Positions 4,426 through 6,619 of a stretch of DNA of 6,619 bases are shown here, one piece after another. The first letter of the stretch is position 1. Each line of letters starts with the position of its first letter. The stretch is from assembly GCA_946631345.1 (NCBI GenBank), contig CAMPAA010000178.1, forward strand, positions 1 to 6,619. Direction: 5' to 3'. The stretch comes from an uncultured Verrucomicrobiota bacterium. GTDB lineage: Bacteria; Verrucomicrobiota; Kiritimatiellia; RFP12; UBA1067. Made by a program: the position numbers and the translations under genes. The notes beneath the pieces were generated by a model. The model worked only from the letters and a program-made list of their open reading frames with translations, was not told the DNA's origin and made no database searches.

Positions 4426-4500
4426 CAGGGCGAGAGAAATGAACGCGCTCAATGTCGCTACGCGGCGAGGGACTGTGCTGAACGGAGCGCTGTTCCTCTC

Positions 4501-4521
4501 GCCCGTGAAAGCGGGCATTTT
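4501..4521 (+). terminator. Terminator-like hairpin before the right-hand operon
   Basis: GCCCG (4501-4505) and CGGGC (4512-4516) form a five-base GC stem around a six-base loop, followed by ATTTT. The stem and T-run are short, so it would be a weak intrinsic terminator separating the patchwork zone from the operon. The rest of 4426-4565 shows only a doubtful ORF beginning at 4439. Confidence 0.4.
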
Positions 4522-4541
4522 CGTGATCGCCATCCCGCCGG

Positions 4542-4566
4542 AAATAAAACTGTCGAAAATAAAACT
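4542..4566 (+). repeat. Pair of 10-bp direct repeats upstream of promoter
   Basis: AAATAAAACT occurs at 4542-4551 and again at 4557-4566, 15 bases apart start to start, abutting the -35 box. The A/T-rich repeats could act as an UP element or as tandem binding sites for a regulator. Confidence 0.45.
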
Positions 4567-4594
4567 TGAACGGCGCGGCGGCAACGTTTATAAT
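4566..4594 (+). promoter_or_regulatory. sigma70-type promoter for M24/creatininase operon
   Basis: TTGAAC (4566-4571) and TATAAT (4589-4594) are separated by exactly 17 bases, an almost perfect housekeeping promoter. Transcription would begin near 4601, leaving a leader of about 40 bases with AAAGGA (4627-4632) 8 bases before the ATG at 4641. Confidence 0.8.
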
Positions 4595-4640
4595 ACGTGG
4601 CCGCTAATTGGCTTAAGGAACAAAAGAAAGGAAAAACAAG

Positions 4641-5819
4641 ATGGCTCGTATTCAGATACCCGTGGAGGAATTCAAGGAGCGTGTCGCGCGCGCGGCTAAG
4701 CTCGTGGCGGAGAAGGGGCTTGACGTGCTCGTCGTCAACGGCTCCGAGGCGGACTACGCCGATACCCGCTACTTTTCGAACTTCTGGCCGCTCTTCGAGC
4801 GCTGCGGCGTGGCGATCGCGGCGAACGGCGAGGCCGCGCTGATGGTCGGCCCCGAATCGCAGGTGTTCGCCGGCGACTTCAGCTGGATGGACCGCATCTG
4901 CGTGGTGTACCAGTACCGCGAGAGCGCCAACCCCGCCTATCCCGAGCTCAAGAGCGAGACGTTCAAGGACGTGTTCCATAAGCTGGGCGTGACCGGAGAG
5001 AGCATCAGGATCGGCGTGGCCGCCAAGCTCAACACCAACGTGGTGCAGTACGACGGCATCCGCGAGTGCTACCCCAATGCCGAGATCGTCTGGGCGGACG
5101 ACATCATGCTCAACCTGCGCCGCATCAAGAGCGACAACGAGATTGCCTGCATCCGCGAGGCTGCGCGCATCACCGATCTCGCCACCAAGGCCGTGATGGC
5201 CGAGATGAAGCCCGGCAAGACGGAGCTCGAGCTTGTGGGCGTGGCGCAGAAGTGCATCTACGAGAACGGCGCGGAATACGAGGGTCTTCCGATGTACTGC
5301 TTCTCCGAGAAGTCCACGCGCCATGCGATCTCCCGTTCGAGCTACAAGCCGATCGAGTACGGCGACATCGTGCAGCTCAACCTCTCCGCGAAGATCTGCG
5401 GGTATTCGCCCTCCATCGGCCTGCCCGTATGTTGCGGCAAGCTCACGCCGGAGAAGCGCGACCTCGTGCAGTTCGGCCTCGACGCGCACTACTGGACCGA
5501 GCAGCACCTCAAGCCCGGCATCCTCGCCTCGCAGGTGGCCAAGGACTTCATCAAGTTCTACGAGGACCACGGCCGCCGCGCGAACTACTTCTACGGTCCC
5601 TGCCACGGCACGGGCCTCATCGAGGTGGAGGCACCCTGGATGGAGACTATCTCCGACTACGAGCTCATGCCGAACATGACGTTCCAGATTGACACGTTCG
5701 TGACCTCGCCCACCTTCGGCCTCCGCTGGGAGAAGCCGATCGCCATCACGAAGGATGGCTGCGTCAATCTCGCGCCGTCGCAGATCGGCACCAACGGCCC
5801 CATCGAGGTCGAATGCTGA
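4641..5819 (+). CDS. M24-family (creatinase/prolidase fold) protein lacking the usual metal site
   Basis: The 392-residue protein has the two-domain layout of creatinase, prolidase and aminopeptidase P. The N-terminal domain covers about 1-155 and the 'pita-bread' domain about 160-392, joined by RRIKSDNEIACIREAARI. In metal-dependent members two Asp, one His and two Glu bind metal. Here the Asp positions read Asn247 (VQLNLS) and Ser258 (GYSPSIG), the first Glu of the FxIEP motif is Asp351 (QIDTF), while His322 (CHGTGL), Glu330 (EVEAPW) and Glu364 (LRWEKP) remain. His228 sits where the catalytic His of the fold lies. Creatinase works without metal and uses one His and two Glu, so a creatinase-like C-N hydrolase is plausible; a peptidase is less likely. 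Start, Shine-Dalgarno and length are all good. It is the first gene of an operon with the creatininase-like gene. Confidence 0.85.
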   Translation: MARIQIPVEEFKERVARAAKLVAEKGLDVLVVNGSEADYADTRYFSNFWPLFERCGVAIAANGEAALMVGPESQVFAGDFSWMDRICVVYQYRESANPAYPELKSETFKDVFHKLGVTGESIRIGVAAKLNTNVVQYDGIRECYPNAEIVWADDIMLNLRRIKSDNEIACIREAARITDLATKAVMAEMKPGKTELELVGVAQKCIYENGAEYEGLPMYCFSEKSTRHAISRSSYKPIEYGDIVQLNLSAKICGYSPSIGLPVCCGKLTPEKRDLVQFGLDAHYWTEQHLKPGILASQVAKDFIKFYEDHGRRANYFYGPCHGTGLIEVEAPWMETISDYELMPNMTFQIDTFVTSPTFGLRWEKPIAITKDGCVNLAPSQIGTNGPIEVEC

Positions 5820-5832
5820 AAGGAGCCGAGCG

Positions 5833-6573
5833 ATGCGCTATGAACTCATGAGGCCGAGCCAGATCCGCGAGGCGATCAAGAAACGCACGCCGGTGGTGCT
5901 GCCTCTTGGCGTGCTGGAATACCACTCCGAACACCTTCCCGTGGGCATGGATACGCTCGCCGTCGAGCGCGCGCTCCACCTGTACGAGAAGGAGGCCGAG
6001 GTGGTGATCCTCCCCAGCTTCTACTGGGGAGCCTCCTCCCGCGCCGTCGCCCCCTGCGAGGGGCGCGGCTCGATCCCGGTGGATTCGCAGGCCCTCGTGC
6101 CAATCGCCCGCCAGATATTCCGCGGGCTCCTGGACGTAGGCTTCCGCAACATCCACACGTTCGTGCACCACCAGAGCGAGGACTTCAACGCCGGAATGCC
6201 GACTGACCTCGCGTTCCGTCTGGCGAGCCGCCAGGTGATCATGGAGTTCCTCGAGGAGAAGAAGGGCGACGGCTGGTGGGGCGATCCCTCCTCCGCCTCG
6301 TACTACACCGACCACACCAACCTCGACGCGAACCCGTTCATCTGGATCCAGAACCACGCCCTCATGGACGCAAAGGTGCTGGCGAAGTATCCGTTCGACC
6401 ATGCGGGCGAGGGCGAGACGTCTCTCATGATGTCGCTCTGCCCAGATACGGTGAACATGGCGGAGTTCGACAAGACGGCCTGGTACGCGCAGAGCGCACT
6501 CAAGGCATCGAAGGAGACGGGCGACGGCGGCGTTGCCATGATTCTCGACCACTTCCGCCGCGTGCTGGGCTGA
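5833..6573 (+). CDS. Creatininase-family hydrolase
   Basis: The 246-residue protein shows the creatininase (creatinine amidohydrolase) fold. Its N-terminal motif LPLGVLEYHSEHLPVGMD (23-40) supplies the metal ligands Glu29, His31 and Asp40, and the C-terminal DHAGEGETSLMM (189-200) matches the family's 'HAGexETS' signature. The middle motif, usually NGHGGN or NGHYEN, reads HHQSED here (112-117), so the second metal ligand may differ. The family opens cyclic or simple amides (creatinine, aminomethylpyrimidine, FAPy, mycofactocin precursor) using two divalent metals. AAAGGAG at 5819-5825, 7 bases ahead, fixes the start at 5833 even though the frame is open to 5755. It follows the M24 gene by 13 bases, so both share a transcript and probably a pathway. 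Length is typical and the gene is complete. Confidence 0.87.
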   Translation: MRYELMRPSQIREAIKKRTPVVLPLGVLEYHSEHLPVGMDTLAVERALHLYEKEAEVVILPSFYWGASSRAVAPCEGRGSIPVDSQALVPIARQIFRGLLDVGFRNIHTFVHHQSEDFNAGMPTDLAFRLASRQVIMEFLEEKKGDGWWGDPSSASYYTDHTNLDANPFIWIQNHALMDAKVLAKYPFDHAGEGETSLMMSLCPDTVNMAEFDKTAWYAQSALKASKETGDGGVAMILDHFRRVLG

Positions 6574-6619
6574 CGCCCGGCACCGATTTGAGCGAATGCC
6601 CGATTTGGGTTGGCGGGGG
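6574..6619. other. Right-edge sequence after the operon
   Basis: These 46 bases after the creatininase-like stop show no gene start, hairpin or T-run terminator. The operon may continue beyond the window. Confidence 0.4.

Noticed and set aside
4439..4699. 86-residue + strand ORF before the M24 gene
   Set aside because: It runs through the terminator-like hairpin, the direct repeats and a near-consensus promoter, then overlaps the M24 start in another frame, so it is unlikely to be a gene.
4458..5606. Long open frame of 382 residues on the minus strand opposite the M24 gene
   Set aside because: It has low-complexity Leu/Val/Arg/His-rich composition with no domain, and it mirrors codon bias of the clearly real M24 gene on the other strand.
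1..6619. CRISPR array, tRNA or rRNA genes, transposase genes
   Set aside because: No regularly spaced repeats, cloverleaf-like sequence, rRNA signature or transposase motif was seen on either strand.

Overview
The window (about 6.6 kb, all genes on the + strand) looks like chromosomal DNA of a GC-rich anaerobic bacterium. The style of the sigma-factor fragment, the small redox and toxin-antitoxin accessory genes and the M24/creatininase pair recall Kiritimatiellota/Verrucomicrobiota-type gut or rumen genomes. This lineage guess rests on remembered family resemblance and is only an inference.

Positions 1-4425 are an accessory 'patchwork' zone of short, partly broken genes. In order it holds: the tail of a HicA-like ORF coupled to a C_GCAxxG_C_C redox-protein gene; an ECF sigma factor cut after region 2 by a palindromic element; an AT-rich orphan ORF overlapping the start of an AlbA/Schlafen-like fragment; an intact flavodoxin-fold reductase; a DUF1653 gene; a tiny chimeric ORF; a SnoaL-like gene carrying a borrowed N-terminus; a truncated MNT nucleotidyltransferase; a PIN-toxin operon with an odd antitoxin; and a PIN-like gene that has lost its N-terminal half. 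Several of these join by ATGA stop/start overlaps, so many are probably translationally coupled.

Three loci in this zone share parts of one module. Positions 1-110 recur at 4067-4176, and 101-173 recur at 2479-2551. Both partial copies break at the same short, near-palindromic site (GGRCGCGWC; 102-110, 2480-2488, 4168-4176), in the same reading-frame phase. This in-frame shuffling is the most unusual signal here.

Positions 4426-6619 are ordinary and well kept: a non-coding leader with a terminator-like hairpin and a strong sigma70-type promoter (TTGAAC-17-TATAAT) drives a two-gene operon. The first gene is an M24 (creatinase/prolidase fold) protein that has lost key metal-binding carboxylates; the second is a creatininase-family hydrolase. 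Together they suggest cleavage of a small amide or guanidino compound, but the substrate cannot be read from sequence.
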